Shown here piece after piece: positions 40,690-49,477 of a DNA stretch of 64,000 nucleotides. This DNA comes from Saccharothrix longispora (GTDB taxonomy: Bacteria > Actinomycetota > Actinomycetes > Mycobacteriales > Pseudonocardiaceae): NCBI RefSeq assembly GCF_030852425.1, contig NZ_NSDM01000002.1:496001-560000 (forward strand). Direction: 5' to 3'. The first letter of the stretch is position 1, and each line of letters opens with the position of its first letter. Under the pieces are notes generated by a model. The model saw only the letters and a program-made list of their open reading frames with translations. It searched no databases and had not been told where the DNA came from. Made by a program: the position numbers and the translations under genes.

Positions 40690-41256
40690 ATGCAGTACGA
40701 GATCACCCTGCCCGCCGACTACGACATGGGCGTCATCCGCCACCGCGTCGCCACGCGCGGTTCGGCGCTGGACGACTTCCCGGGCCTGGGGCTGAAGGCG
40801 TACTGCGTGCGCGAGCGCGGCGTGGACGGCTCGCCGGTCAACCAGTACGCGCCGTTCTACCTGTGGCGCACCGCCGAGGGCATGAACAGCTTCCTGTGGG
40901 GTCCGGGCTTCGCGGGCATCCGCGCCGACTTCGGCCGCCCCGTGGTGCGCAACTGGGTGGGCCTGGCGTTCCACCGGGGCCCGGCCGGCGACGTCGCGCA
41001 CCTCACCCGCCGCACCGTCGGCATGCCCCCGGACGCCACCCCGGACGACCTGGTGGACGAGGCGCTGGCCGAGTCGGCGGCACTCGCCGGCCACCCCGGC
41101 GTGCACGCGAGCGCGGTCGCGGTCAACCCGGACCGGTGGGAGCTGCTGCACGTCGTGCTGTGGAGCGGCGAACCCGACGCGGAGGGCACGCGCTACCGCG
41201 TGCACCACCTGTCCAGCCCCGAGGTCGACGGGCTCAGCGCGGGCCGCCACTGGTAG
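40690..41256 (+). CDS. DUF4865 family protein
   Basis: 188 residues from ATG 40690; an in-frame GTG at 40681 is possible. The sequence MQYEITLPADYDMGVIRHRV and LWRTAEGMNSFLWGPGFAG match the DUF4865 family, small cytoplasmic proteins related to monooxygenase-like ferredoxin folds and often next to regulators or enzymes. No catalytic residue is certain. It is probably co-transcribed with the P1 peptidase. Its last 23 bp overlap the convergent CHAT gene. Confidence 0.82.
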   Translation: MQYEITLPADYDMGVIRHRVATRGSALDDFPGLGLKAYCVRERGVDGSPVNQYAPFYLWRTAEGMNSFLWGPGFAGIRADFGRPVVRNWVGLAFHRGPAGDVAHLTRRTVGMPPDATPDDLVDEALAESAALAGHPGVHASAVAVNPDRWELLHVVLWSGEPDAEGTRYRVHHLSSPEVDGLSAGRHW

Positions 41257-44200
41257 GCCGGGGCGCGCGGACGCGCTCGGCGAACGGCACCGACACGTAG
41301 GCGACCAGGTCGAGCACCCCACCGCTGCTGCGGTCCAGCTCCCGCGCCAGGCGCAGCACATCGCGCTCCACCCGGCCCATCAGCCACGCCAGCAGCACGA
41401 CGACGACGTCGGCGAGCAGGCCGACCTGGAACGGCATGTCCTCGCGCCGGCCCGCGGTGACGGCGCTGGCGAAGTCGGTCATGCCGCGCTCGGTCAGCTC
41501 GAACGGCCCGGTCTCGATCGCCCGCTTCATCGAGTCGACGACCAGCGGCACGAGCGAGGCCCACACCTCGCGGGGCGCGACCTCGCAGACCAGGCCGCCG
41601 CACAGCGCGGTCGTCCACAGCGCCTCCGGGTCGCCCGCGCGCACCGCGCCCACGGCCAGGTGGGGCAGCAGCTCGGCGCCGCGCTCCCACGCGCCGGTGG
41701 CCACGAGTTTCTCCACGGCGTGCCGGTAGTGCTCCAGGGCCTTGGCGTGCTCGCCGCGCGCGGTGAGCAGCCCGCCGAGGTCGTCGTGGAAGGACGCCAC
41801 CTCGGCCGCCGCGCCGAGCTGCTCGGCCCGCGCCAGGCCCACGGCGGCGTAGTGCTGCGCGGTCTCCAGCTCGCCCCGGTCGCGGTGGCAGCCGCCGAGC
41901 AGCCGCAGCGCCACCAGCTCCTGCCGGCCGTCCTGCCCGGCGCGGAACAGCTCCAGCGCCCGCACACCCGCCTCGACGGCGGCGTCCGCGGACCCGGCGG
42001 CGCGGTGCCGCGCGCACTCGTCGAGCGCGAACGCGGCCTGCCGCGCCCGGTCGCCCAGCTCCGCGGCGAGGTCGTGCCCCTCCACGGCGTAGCGCATGCC
42101 GGTGTCGGGGTCGTGGCCGCCGATGCCGGCCAGCACGGTGACCGACTCCAGCAGGCCGGCGCGGTCGCCGTGCACGCGGTGCTCGTCGTGCGCGGTCACC
42201 GCGGCCTCCCTCGCCTCGTCGGTTCTGCCTTCGAGCATCAGCAGCCTCGCCATCCGCAGCAGGACGTCCGCTCGGTCGCGGCACGCGTCGCCCAACGCCA
42301 CACAGTGTTCGAAATCCTCGACCGCCGCCGCGTATTCCCCGCGCGCCTCGGCGCGGGACCCGGTCACCCGGTACCGGGTGGCCCAGCGGGCCTCGACCTC
42401 GTCCTCGGGCAGGTCGAGGGCGGGCAGCACGGCGTCGACGCGCTCCAGCAGCGCCTCGGCCCGCGCGTCGTCCTCCTCCAGCGCCAACTCGGCGAGCAGC
42501 ACGTCGGCGTAGGACGGGGTGCCGGTGGCGCCGCCCGCCTCGGCGACCTCGCGCAGCGCGCGGATCTCGCGGCACAGCAGGCGCGCGAGGTCCGCGGGGG
42601 TCTGCTCGGCCGCGAGGGCGGCGAGCAGCTCGCAGCCGGTGAGGGCGGCCTCGGCGTCGGTGGTGGACCGGTCGCGCCACACGTCGAGCCGCCCGTTGAC
42701 GGTGCCCGCGTACAGGTAGGACCGCTCGATGCCGCCGGGCGTGCCGGTGTTGACGATGGCGTGGGCGGCGGGCGACTCCTCGGCGGTCAGCCGCCGCACC
42801 ACGGTGCGGGCGAAGCCGGCGGCCAGCCCGGCCGGGATGGTCCACAGGGTGCCGATGTAGCCGCGCGCGCCGGCGCGGGTGAACTCGCGGGCCAGGTCGG
42901 TCCAGGGGCGGCACGAGTTGTTGAACACGATCGGCCGGTGCCGCAGGGTCAGCGGGACGTCCCGCTCGGGCAGCTCCCGCCCGCCCAGCACGACCACGTC
43001 GTCGGCGTCGTGGCTGTTGAAGAACAGCAGCTCCACGGGCAGCCGGTCGACCAGGACGCGCAGCAGGTCGAGCGGCACGTCCTCACCGGACCGCACGATC
43101 GGGTGCGTGTGGTGGCCCGCCGACGCGGTGGTCCCGGGCAGTTCGGCGAACGCGCCGGGGTCGAGCACGACGCCGAACGCGGCGGGTTCGCGCGCCACGC
43201 CCGCCCGGTGCAGCTCGGTGAGCACGACCAGCGCCGGGTCCGCGACGACGTGCCCGACGGCCTTGCGCGCCCAGTTCACGTCGGCGGTGCGCACGAACGG
43301 GTAGGGCAGGCCGGTGGTGAACGCGGTCAGCCGCCGCTCCCCCACCGCCTCGACGGCCTCCCCGGGCACCTGCGCGGTGACCGCGGCCTCGACCGCCGCG
43401 TACGGGTCGTGCCCGCCGGTGGACAGGTAGCGCCACAGTGCCTCGACGAACCCGATGCCCTTCACGGCGTCGCCGATGGCGCCCGCGGCGGCGGTGACCC
43501 GCTCCTGCTCCTCGGCGACGACGCGGCGCACGGCGTCCAGGTCGGGCGCCGGCACGACGACCAGTCGTGCGCCCCGGTGCCGCGCGTACAGGGCGGCGAC
43601 GAGGTCGGCGGCCGTGCCGGTGCGCTCGACCAGGACGGCTTCGCCGGTGTCGGCCGGGACGGTGTCGACGGGGTCGTGCTCGTCGAACGGCACGGGTGGC
43701 GCGTCGGCGTCCTCCGGCCCGCCGGTGACCCGCAGCGCGGCGCCGGTGCGCAGCGCCGCGGCCAGGGCGGTGATCGGGTCGGCGTCGGGCGCGACGTCGA
43801 GCGTGCGCTCCGGCTCGCCGCCGCGCAGCAGCTCCCACGCCTTCGCGGTGAGCCCGACGGGGCCGTCGCACGGCAGGTGCACGCGCTCGGGCACGCCGGG
43901 CAGCAGCGCGGGGTCCGGGTCGTCGAGGAACACCGCGCGCCGCACGCCCACCGCCGCGAGCAGCTCGTCGACCAGCGCGTCGTGGCGGTGCGCCGACTCG
44001 CCGCCCGCCGGGGTGAGCAGGGGCGTGAACCGGTCGGCGGGCAGGCAGGACAGCACCACGGCGGCCTCGCGCACCTGGTCCGCCCGGCACACCACGACGG
44101 TGTCGCCGACGTCGAACACGGGCTCGCTGGTCACGGTGAGGTCCAGTTCGGACGACCCGGCGGGCAGCTCGACGACCGCACCGCCGTCCCTCGCGGAGCA

Positions 44201-44512
44201 CGGCGCGGACCCGGACACCCGCAGCGACACGGCGCCGGGCAGCGCGAACCCGACGCCGTCGGGGCGCTCGACGGCGGGCGCGTCGACGGTGAGCCGCCAG
44301 CGCGCGGGCGCGGGCAGGTCGAACACCTGCCGCAGCACCGCGCGCACGTGCCCGTCGCGGGTCTCCTCGACCGCCAGGTCGCGCGCACCCGCCTCGGCGG
44401 TGAGGTGCTCGGCGACGTCCACCGGCGGTTTGCCGTGCACGTCGAGCAGGACGGCGCGCAGCACGCCCGCCTCGAAGCGGAACCGGATTCCGTGCGGGGC
44501 ACCGAGGTCCAC
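41234..44512 (-). CDS. CHAT-domain protease with TPR repeats
   Basis: 1092 residues from GTG 44512, with AAGGGG upstream. The N-terminal part (1-about 330) is beta-rich and not recognised. A CHAT (caspase-like) domain covers about 390-620, with the catalytic dyad His501 (LLFFNSHDADD) and Cys534 (VFNNSCRPW), followed by GARGYIGTLWTIP. The C-terminal half (about 650-1040) is a TPR-like helical array (RGEYAAAVEDFEHCVALGDA, RGELETAQHYAAVGLARAEQ, RGEHAKALEHYRHAVEKLVA). CHAT-TPR proteins act as signalling or defence proteases, cleaving a partner when triggered. No obvious substrate gene is adjacent; a diguanylate cyclase lies 107 bp upstream on the same strand. Confidence 0.85.
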   Translation of the reverse strand: MDLGAPHGIRFRFEAGVLRAVLLDVHGKPPVDVAEHLTAEAGARDLAVEETRDGHVRAVLRQVFDLPAPARWRLTVDAPAVERPDGVGFALPGAVSLRVSGSAPCSARDGGAVVELPAGSSELDLTVTSEPVFDVGDTVVVCRADQVREAAVVLSCLPADRFTPLLTPAGGESAHRHDALVDELLAAVGVRRAVFLDDPDPALLPGVPERVHLPCDGPVGLTAKAWELLRGGEPERTLDVAPDADPITALAAALRTGAALRVTGGPEDADAPPVPFDEHDPVDTVPADTGEAVLVERTGTAADLVAALYARHRGARLVVVPAPDLDAVRRVVAEEQERVTAAAGAIGDAVKGIGFVEALWRYLSTGGHDPYAAVEAAVTAQVPGEAVEAVGERRLTAFTTGLPYPFVRTADVNWARKAVGHVVADPALVVLTELHRAGVAREPAAFGVVLDPGAFAELPGTTASAGHHTHPIVRSGEDVPLDLLRVLVDRLPVELLFFNSHDADDVVVLGGRELPERDVPLTLRHRPIVFNNSCRPWTDLAREFTRAGARGYIGTLWTIPAGLAAGFARTVVRRLTAEESPAAHAIVNTGTPGGIERSYLYAGTVNGRLDVWRDRSTTDAEAALTGCELLAALAAEQTPADLARLLCREIRALREVAEAGGATGTPSYADVLLAELALEEDDARAEALLERVDAVLPALDLPEDEVEARWATRYRVTGSRAEARGEYAAAVEDFEHCVALGDACRDRADVLLRMARLLMLEGRTDEAREAAVTAHDEHRVHGDRAGLLESVTVLAGIGGHDPDTGMRYAVEGHDLAAELGDRARQAAFALDECARHRAAGSADAAVEAGVRALELFRAGQDGRQELVALRLLGGCHRDRGELETAQHYAAVGLARAEQLGAAAEVASFHDDLGGLLTARGEHAKALEHYRHAVEKLVATGAWERGAELLPHLAVGAVRAGDPEALWTTALCGGLVCEVAPREVWASLVPLVVDSMKRAIETGPFELTERGMTDFASAVTAGRREDMPFQVGLLADVVVVLLAWLMGRVERDVLRLARELDRSSGGVLDLVAYVSVPFAERVRAPRPTSGGPR

Positions 44513-44619
44513 TGGCTCACGCCCCTTGCGACGACCGACGACCGGAGTTGGTGGTGACGGCAGGAAACTACGCCACCGGAGCGCCGCGTCGTAGCGGATC
44601 AGGCGCGTACGCGCTGTTG

Positions 44620-45951
44620 TTACACACCCGGGACGGGGCGTTGGACCCGCACGGCGGGCGGCCGGTGCGGCGGGCGGCGCTCCCCGGCGGCCCGGACCTG
44701 GTCGCGGCCGAGGCGCTTGGCCTCGTACAGGGCGGAGTCGGCGGCGGCCAGCAGCCCCTCCAGGGTGTCCTCGGCCACCTCGGGCCACACCGCGACGCCG
44801 ATGCTGACGGTGAGGCCGCCGACGGTGCCGCCCGCGCCGTCGTCCACCAGCACCCGGTGGACCTCGGCGCGCATCCGCTCGGCGACGGCCCGCGCCTCGT
44901 CGGGGCGCACGTCGGGCAGCAGCACGGCGAACTCCTCGCCGCCGAAGCGGCCGACGGAGTCGCCCCGGCGCACGGCGCGCTCCAGGGCCTCGGCCATCCG
45001 GCGCAGCACGACGTCACCGGTCTGGTGGCCGTGGGTGTCGTTGATGTCCTTGAAGTGGTCCACGTCGATCATGAACACCCCGACGGCGGCGCCCGGCGGC
45101 CGGCGGCGGGTGCGCTGGAGCTCCAGGCGGGCCTGGAGGTGCCAGGCCTCGGCGTTGAGCAGGCCGGTCTTGGTGTCGGTGCGGGCGGCCAGCTCCAGCT
45201 GGTGGATCAGCACGGTGCGGTGCAGGGCGACGGCGGCGACGACCATGGGCAGCGCGAACAGCGGCGACCAGGCCACGGCGAGCGCGACGAACCCGCCCAG
45301 CGCCAGCTGACCGGCTTCCAGCAGGTTGTCGCCCGCGCTGCCGATGGAGTCCTTCACCGAGCGGGGCCGCACGGTCAGCAGGATCACCGCGGCCACCAGG
45401 GCGGTGTTGACGAGCCACTGGGCGGTGCCCGCGCCGACGAGGCCGACGAGGTCGAGCACGCTGCCGGGCTCGCCCGCGCGCAGCCGGTCGCGCAGCCCGG
45501 TGACACCGGCGACGGCGCTCGCGGCCAGCGTGGCCAGCACCATCATCGAGGTGGTGAACACGCACCGGTGCGGCGGGCGGGAGGTGTCCCAGCGGCCGAC
45601 GACCCACCAGCGGTGCAGGTAGATCAGCGCGGTGTGGGCCACCGCGAGCACGGGCGGCAGCACGAGGGCGCCGGCCACGATCCAGATGCTGCACAGGTCG
45701 ACGTGCGGCAGATGGCTGTGGTCGCGGCGGACGCGCTCGATCCAGCGCGAGCAGTGCAGGTGCAGCGCCGCGCAGCCCGCCAGGACGGCGAAGGCGGTCC
45801 ACGAGCCGTCGGGCACCGGCCACGCGGTGGTGGCGACCACGGCGACGGCGGCCAGCAGTTCCACCGACAGCACGTACACCAGGGCGCGCCGGGGCAGGGA
45901 CCATAGCTTCCAGCGTCGTTCGCCCGACGACGCGGGACGGGTTCTGCCCAT
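44620..45951 (-). CDS. Membrane-bound diguanylate cyclase (GGDEF)
   Basis: 443 residues. Five or six hydrophobic segments (about 20-250; for example ALVYVLSVELLAAVAVVATT and WIVAGALVLPPVLAVAHTAL) precede a GGDEF domain (about 265-425). The active site is GRFGGEEF, with metal ligands in FMIDVDHFKDINDTHGH. The RxxD inhibitory site (RRGD) is five residues before GGEEF, so product feedback is likely. It should make cyclic di-GMP, which controls development in filamentous actinobacteria. No EAL domain is present. Confidence 0.93.
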   Translation of the reverse strand: MGRTRPASSGERRWKLWSLPRRALVYVLSVELLAAVAVVATTAWPVPDGSWTAFAVLAGCAALHLHCSRWIERVRRDHSHLPHVDLCSIWIVAGALVLPPVLAVAHTALIYLHRWWVVGRWDTSRPPHRCVFTTSMMVLATLAASAVAGVTGLRDRLRAGEPGSVLDLVGLVGAGTAQWLVNTALVAAVILLTVRPRSVKDSIGSAGDNLLEAGQLALGGFVALAVAWSPLFALPMVVAAVALHRTVLIHQLELAARTDTKTGLLNAEAWHLQARLELQRTRRRPPGAAVGVFMIDVDHFKDINDTHGHQTGDVVLRRMAEALERAVRRGDSVGRFGGEEFAVLLPDVRPDEARAVAERMRAEVHRVLVDDGAGGTVGGLTVSIGVAVWPEVAEDTLEGLLAAADSALYEAKRLGRDQVRAAGERRPPHRPPAVRVQRPVPGV

Positions 45952-46071
45952 GGTTCCTCACGACCGTCTACCCCGGACTGCCGACGTGTCCGGACGGACC
46001 GTCACAGTAACGGTGACCTGCGCGGATGTCAGCCGCTACCGGGGTGACCCGGGGCACGGGAGGTGATCGCG

Positions 46072-46092
46072 GTGCGCGACAAGATCTGGTGA
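46072..46092 (+). CDS. Mini-ORF 1 encoding MRDKIW, candidate leader peptide
   Basis: GTG CGC GAC AAG ATC TGG TGA, preceded by GGGAGGTGAT at 46058-46067, an almost perfect Shine-Dalgarno sequence with suitable spacing. The coding part is identical to the second copy 99 bp away while flanking bases differ, a pattern suggesting that translation is what is conserved. No similar known leader peptide is recalled. Confidence 0.45.
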   Translation: MRDKIW

Positions 46093-46170
46093 GGCACGGG
46101 TTTCCGCAGTCAGGGCGGGACGGCCGCGGGTGCCGTCGCGCGCGACGGGACCGAGGGGAGGTGCGCCGCC

Positions 46171-46191
46171 ATGCGCGACAAGATCTGGTGA
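46171..46191 (+). CDS. Mini-ORF 2 encoding MRDKIW, candidate leader peptide
   Basis: ATG CGC GAC AAG ATC TGG TGA, preceded by GGGGAGGTG at 46155-46163, seven bases from the start. It has the same codons as mini-ORF 1 but an ATG start. The stop overlaps a further ATG (TGATG), which would allow translational coupling to a downstream frame of doubtful coding quality. A tryptophan codon next to the stop might make it responsive to Trp-tRNA, but this is speculation. Confidence 0.45.
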   Translation: MRDKIW

Positions 46192-46443
46192 TGTCAGGCA
46201 GCAGTCGCAACGATCCGGGACCCTCCCGGAGACGGGGCGCGGGCCGCGGCGCGATCCCTCAGCGCTCCGCGGCCGGCGCGGCGGACGTGCGCTCGTGGCG
46301 CACCGGCACCGGGGATGTCGTAGACCCGGGGGCCGGACCACCTCAGGGCCACCGCGCCGGTCACAGGTCCGTCCACCGGGACCAGCGCCTGTCCGCCACC
46401 CGCACCGGCGGACAGCGTCGCGCCGCGGGAGGGACCGGCACGG

Positions 46444-47640
46444 TCAGCCGGCCGCCGCGGCGGACACGCGCGACCACGCGGCGGTCAGGGCCAGCGCCAG
46501 GACCGCGCCCGCCAGGCCGGCCAAGGCGACGGCGGTCCCGGCCGAGCCGGTCGCGGTGGCCAGCAGGCCGCCCGCGGCCACGCCGAGGCCCTGCGTGGCG
46601 ACCAGGCCGCTGCGCGCGAAGCCCAGCGCCTGGCCGCGCTGCCCGTCGGGCACCAGGCGGACGAACGTGGCCCCCGCCGTGACCTGGTAGGCGCTGAACA
46701 CCCCGCTCGCCGCCAGCAGCGCCAGCGCGCCCACCAGCCCGGGCGCGAAGAAGTACCCCACCAGCGGCACGGCGGTGGCCACCGCCAGCAGGCCCAGCAG
46801 CCGCACCCGCAGCGACGCGGGCAGGAACCGCAGCAGCACGGTGCCCAGCACCATCCCGGCGGGGTCGGCGGCCAGCAGCAGGCCCACGCCCGCCGCGCCC
46901 GCGCCGACCTCGTCGGAGAACGGCACGGCCAGCCCTTCGGGCACCACCGTGAACAGGGCCAGCCAGCCGATCGCCACCAGCAGCCGCAGCCGCCGGTCGC
47001 GCCACACCAGCAGCGCGCCCGCCCGGATCTGGAGGTGCGGCGCGGGCACGGACCCCGGTGCGGGCCGGGCCGCCAGGCCGAGGCGCAGCACCAGCGCCGA
47101 CAGGGCGAACGTGACGGCGTCGGCGAGCAGCGCGCCCGACGTGCCCAACCACGCCACGACCAGGCCGCCGCCGACGAACCCGAGCAGCAGCCCCACCTGG
47201 TGCGTGATCAGGTGCACCGACTGCCCGGCCTCGTAGTGCTCGCCCAGCACGGTCGGCAGCAGCGCGCCCTGCGCGGCGGCGAACGGCGGCTCGGCCAGCT
47301 GCGCCACCACCAGCAGCGCGGCCACCAGCGGCAGCGGCACGCCCGGCACCGCCATCAGGGCCAGCAGCGCGGCGCGCACCACGTCGGCCACGACCATCAC
47401 GGTGCGCCGCGGGAACCGGTCGGCCAGCCCGGTGAGCAGCACGCCCGACACGAACGCGGGCAGCATGGTCGACGCGTAGGTCAACGCCGTCCAGGCGGCC
47501 GACCCGGTGCGCTGGAACACCAGCACCGACAGCGCGACCCGGGCGAGCTGGTCGCCGATCGTGGACAGCACGGCCGCCGCCCACAGCACCCGGAACTCCG
47601 GCACCGCGAACGCCGCGCGCACCCCCGTACCCCCGATCAC
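46444..47640 (-). CDS. Major facilitator superfamily transporter
   Basis: 398 residues, about 12 transmembrane segments, GTG start. N-terminal VPEFRVLWAAAVLSTIGDQL and motif A-like GLADRFPRRTVMVVADVVRA are typical of the MFS_3 (EntS-like) drug or siderophore exporters. An HLITHQVGLLLGFVGGGLVV segment follows. It lies downstream of a DJ-1-domain gene on the same strand, 159 bp away. Substrate unknown. Confidence 0.9.
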   Translation of the reverse strand: MIGGTGVRAAFAVPEFRVLWAAAVLSTIGDQLARVALSVLVFQRTGSAAWTALTYASTMLPAFVSGVLLTGLADRFPRRTVMVVADVVRAALLALMAVPGVPLPLVAALLVVAQLAEPPFAAAQGALLPTVLGEHYEAGQSVHLITHQVGLLLGFVGGGLVVAWLGTSGALLADAVTFALSALVLRLGLAARPAPGSVPAPHLQIRAGALLVWRDRRLRLLVAIGWLALFTVVPEGLAVPFSDEVGAGAAGVGLLLAADPAGMVLGTVLLRFLPASLRVRLLGLLAVATAVPLVGYFFAPGLVGALALLAASGVFSAYQVTAGATFVRLVPDGQRGQALGFARSGLVATQGLGVAAGGLLATATGSAGTAVALAGLAGAVLALALTAAWSRVSAAAAG

Positions 47641-47708
47641 CGCTGAGCCCCCACGAGTCCGACGAGCCTTCCGACGAGGTCCGGTCCCCTCGGTCGTGCG
47701 GCGGGCGA

Positions 47709-47785
47709 CCGGCAGCCACCGTACAAGCCCGGGGGACGCCGTGGACCGGCTGCCGGAGATCGGGGTCGACGTCGCACGACGTCGA
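47709..47785. promoter_or_regulatory. Two inverted repeats between DJ-1 gene and MFS gene
   Basis: CCGGCAGCC (47709-47717) pairs with GGCTGCCGG (47748-47756). TCGACGTCG-CA-CGACGTCGA (47766-47785) is a perfect 9-bp palindrome with a 2-bp spacer. They may terminate the DJ-1 transcript or serve as an operator for the MFS gene. Confidence 0.4.
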
Positions 47786-47799
47786 GCGCCACCACCGGG

Positions 47800-48426
47800 T
47801 CAGCTCCCCGTCAGGACCCCGCGGGCGAGGGCGACGAGCGCGGGGGACGCCGTGTCGGGCGACCCGGAGTCGTAGGGCGGGCGCGGGTCGTACTCGATGA
47901 CCAGCTGGGTCAACTCGGCCCGCTCGTCGCCCCAGATCCGCCCGGCGAGGGTGAGGGCCATGTCGATGCCGGCGGACACCCCGGCGGCGGTGACGACGGA
48001 CCCGTCGACCACGACCCGCTCGGTGCTGACGACCGCGCCGAGCTTCGCCAGCTCGTCGCGCAGCGCCCAGTGCGTGGTCGCGGGCCGGCCGTCGAGGATG
48101 CCCGCCTGCGCGAGCAGCGTCGACCCGGTGCACACCGACGCCGTCCACGTCGCCGTCGGGTGCACCCCCGCCAGCCACGCGGCGACCACGCCGTCCGCCA
48201 GCGCCCGCGCCCAGCCGCTCCCGCCGGGCACCACGACCAGGTCGGCCCGGCCCAGCGCGTCGAACGTCGTCGTCGGCACGATCGTCAGGCCCGAGTCGCA
48301 GCGCACCGGGTCGGGCGTCGCGGCCACGAAGTGCGCGGTCACGTCCGGCTGCGCGGCCAGCACCTCGTACGGGCCGACCAGGTCCAGCGCGGTCATGTCC
48401 GGGTAGAGCACGAGAGCCAGGTCCAT
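47800..48426 (-). CDS. DJ-1/PfpI family protein
   Basis: 208 residues, ATG with AGGGGGAA upstream. Glutamine-amidotransferase-like fold: LALVLYPDMTALDLVGPYEV, VVVPGGSGW, and nucleophile elbow TASVCTGSTLLAQAG with the conserved cysteine. The C-terminal ending is VIEYDPRPPYDSGSP. This is the isonitrile hydratase/ThiJ subgroup without a DNA-binding domain. It lies 16 bp downstream of a GlxA-type regulator with the same N-terminal fold, so they form an operon; related pairs arise by duplication. Enzymatic activity is not certain. Confidence 0.88.
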   Translation of the reverse strand: MDLALVLYPDMTALDLVGPYEVLAAQPDVTAHFVAATPDPVRCDSGLTIVPTTTFDALGRADLVVVPGGSGWARALADGVVAAWLAGVHPTATWTASVCTGSTLLAQAGILDGRPATTHWALRDELAKLGAVVSTERVVVDGSVVTAAGVSAGIDMALTLAGRIWGDERAELTQLVIEYDPRPPYDSGSPDTASPALVALARGVLTGS

Positions 48427-48442
48427 CACGTTCCCCCTCGGT

Positions 48443-49399
48443 CTAGGCCGCACCGGTGGTGCGGAACCTGTGGCGGTAGCCGCCCGGCGTCACGCCGAGC
48501 ACCCGCTGGAAGGCCCGGCGCATCGTCTCCGCCGAACCGAAACCGCACCTGCGGGCGACGACGTCCAGCCCCTCGTCGCCCGACTCCAGCACCCCCGCCG
48601 CCGCCTCGACCCGCACCTGTTCCACGTACCGGGCGGGCGGGACGCCGACGCGGCGCGGGAACACCCGCGCGAAGTGCCGCGGGCTCATCGCCGCCCGCCG
48701 CGCCATCCCCTCGACGGTCCAGCTCGCGGCCGGGTCGTCGGCGATGGCGTCCAGCAGGTCGCGCAGCCCCCGCTCCCGCACCGGCGGCACCCGGGAGCGG
48801 ACGCTGAACTGCGACTGGCCACCCGGCCGCTGGAGGAACACCACCATCCAGCGCGCCACCAGCCGGGCGAGCCGCGCGCCGTGGTCCTGCTCGACGAGCG
48901 CCAGCGCCAGGTCGATGCCCGCGGTGACCCCGGCGGACGTGACCACCCTGCCGTCACGCACGTGGATCGCGTCCGGCACCACCTCCACCGACGGGTTCTC
49001 GGCGGCCAGCCGGTCGCAGAACGCCCAGTGCGTGGTGACCCGCGCGCCGTCCAGCAGACCGGCCCCGGCCAGGACGAACGCGCCCGTGCACACGCTGCCG
49101 ACCCGCCGCGCGCCGTCCGCGACCCGCCGCAGGTGGCGCCGCAGCTCCGGGTCGGCCGCCGCCGCCTCGAACGCCGTGCCACCGGCCACCAGCACCGTGT
49201 CCACGCCGGCCGCGACGTCCCGCAGGTCCTCCGCCTCCATCCGCAGGCCGCCCGAGACGGCGAACCCGCCGCCCACCGCGGCCAACCGCACCCGGTAGCC
49301 GCCGCACACCTTCCCCGCGCCGTCGAACACGTCCACCGGACCGGCGATGTCGGTCAACACCGCGCCGTCGTAGCCGACGACCAGCACCTCGCGTTGCAC
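48443..49399 (-). CDS. GlxA-family regulator (DJ-1 domain plus AraC-type HTH)
   Basis: 318 residues, GTG start. The N-terminal DJ-1/PfpI-like domain (about 1-170) contains VLVVGYDGAVLTDIAGPVDV, VLVAGGTAF and GSVCTGAFVLAGAGLL. The C-terminal AraC DNA-binding domain (about 215-315) has two HTH motifs, TVEGMARRAAMSPRHFARVF and VVARRCGFGSAETMRRAFQ. Such regulators usually activate neighbouring genes in response to a small molecule bound by the DJ-1 domain. It heads an operon with the DJ-1 gene. Its promoter region (49400-49477) is shared with a divergent aminotransferase gene. Confidence 0.9.
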   Translation of the reverse strand: MQREVLVVGYDGAVLTDIAGPVDVFDGAGKVCGGYRVRLAAVGGGFAVSGGLRMEAEDLRDVAAGVDTVLVAGGTAFEAAAADPELRRHLRRVADGARRVGSVCTGAFVLAGAGLLDGARVTTHWAFCDRLAAENPSVEVVPDAIHVRDGRVVTSAGVTAGIDLALALVEQDHGARLARLVARWMVVFLQRPGGQSQFSVRSRVPPVRERGLRDLLDAIADDPAASWTVEGMARRAAMSPRHFARVFPRRVGVPPARYVEQVRVEAAAGVLESGDEGLDVVARRCGFGSAETMRRAFQRVLGVTPGGYRHRFRTTGAA

Positions 49400-49477
49400 A
49401 CCACCACCCTCACCGACCCGCACCGGCGGCGGCAACGACCGGCGACCCTCGATTCCCGCCACGCTACGGTCGCCCCC

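Larger units (their letters stand above)
45952..46443. other. 492-bp intergenic region with two mini-ORFs
   Basis: The region lies between the diguanylate cyclase start and the convergent-side MFS stop. It has no gene of normal size with convincing codon use. It contains a 20-bp exact direct repeat (46073-46092 and 46172-46191), each copy forming a complete hexapeptide ORF behind a strong ribosome binding site. An open frame beginning at the ATG of TGATG (46191) follows the second copy but has mixed third positions. Confidence 0.7.

Noticed and set aside
41234-45951. CHAT protease and diguanylate cyclase as a defined anti-phage operon
   Set aside because: There is 107 bp between them, no known effector or sensor pair is recognised, and no other defence genes are nearby; reported only as a CHAT finding.
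46191-46682. A frame starting at the ATG that overlaps the second mini-ORF stop
   Set aside because: Third positions are mixed, the product is low-complexity and it runs antisense into the MFS gene; kept only as a note on possible coupling.
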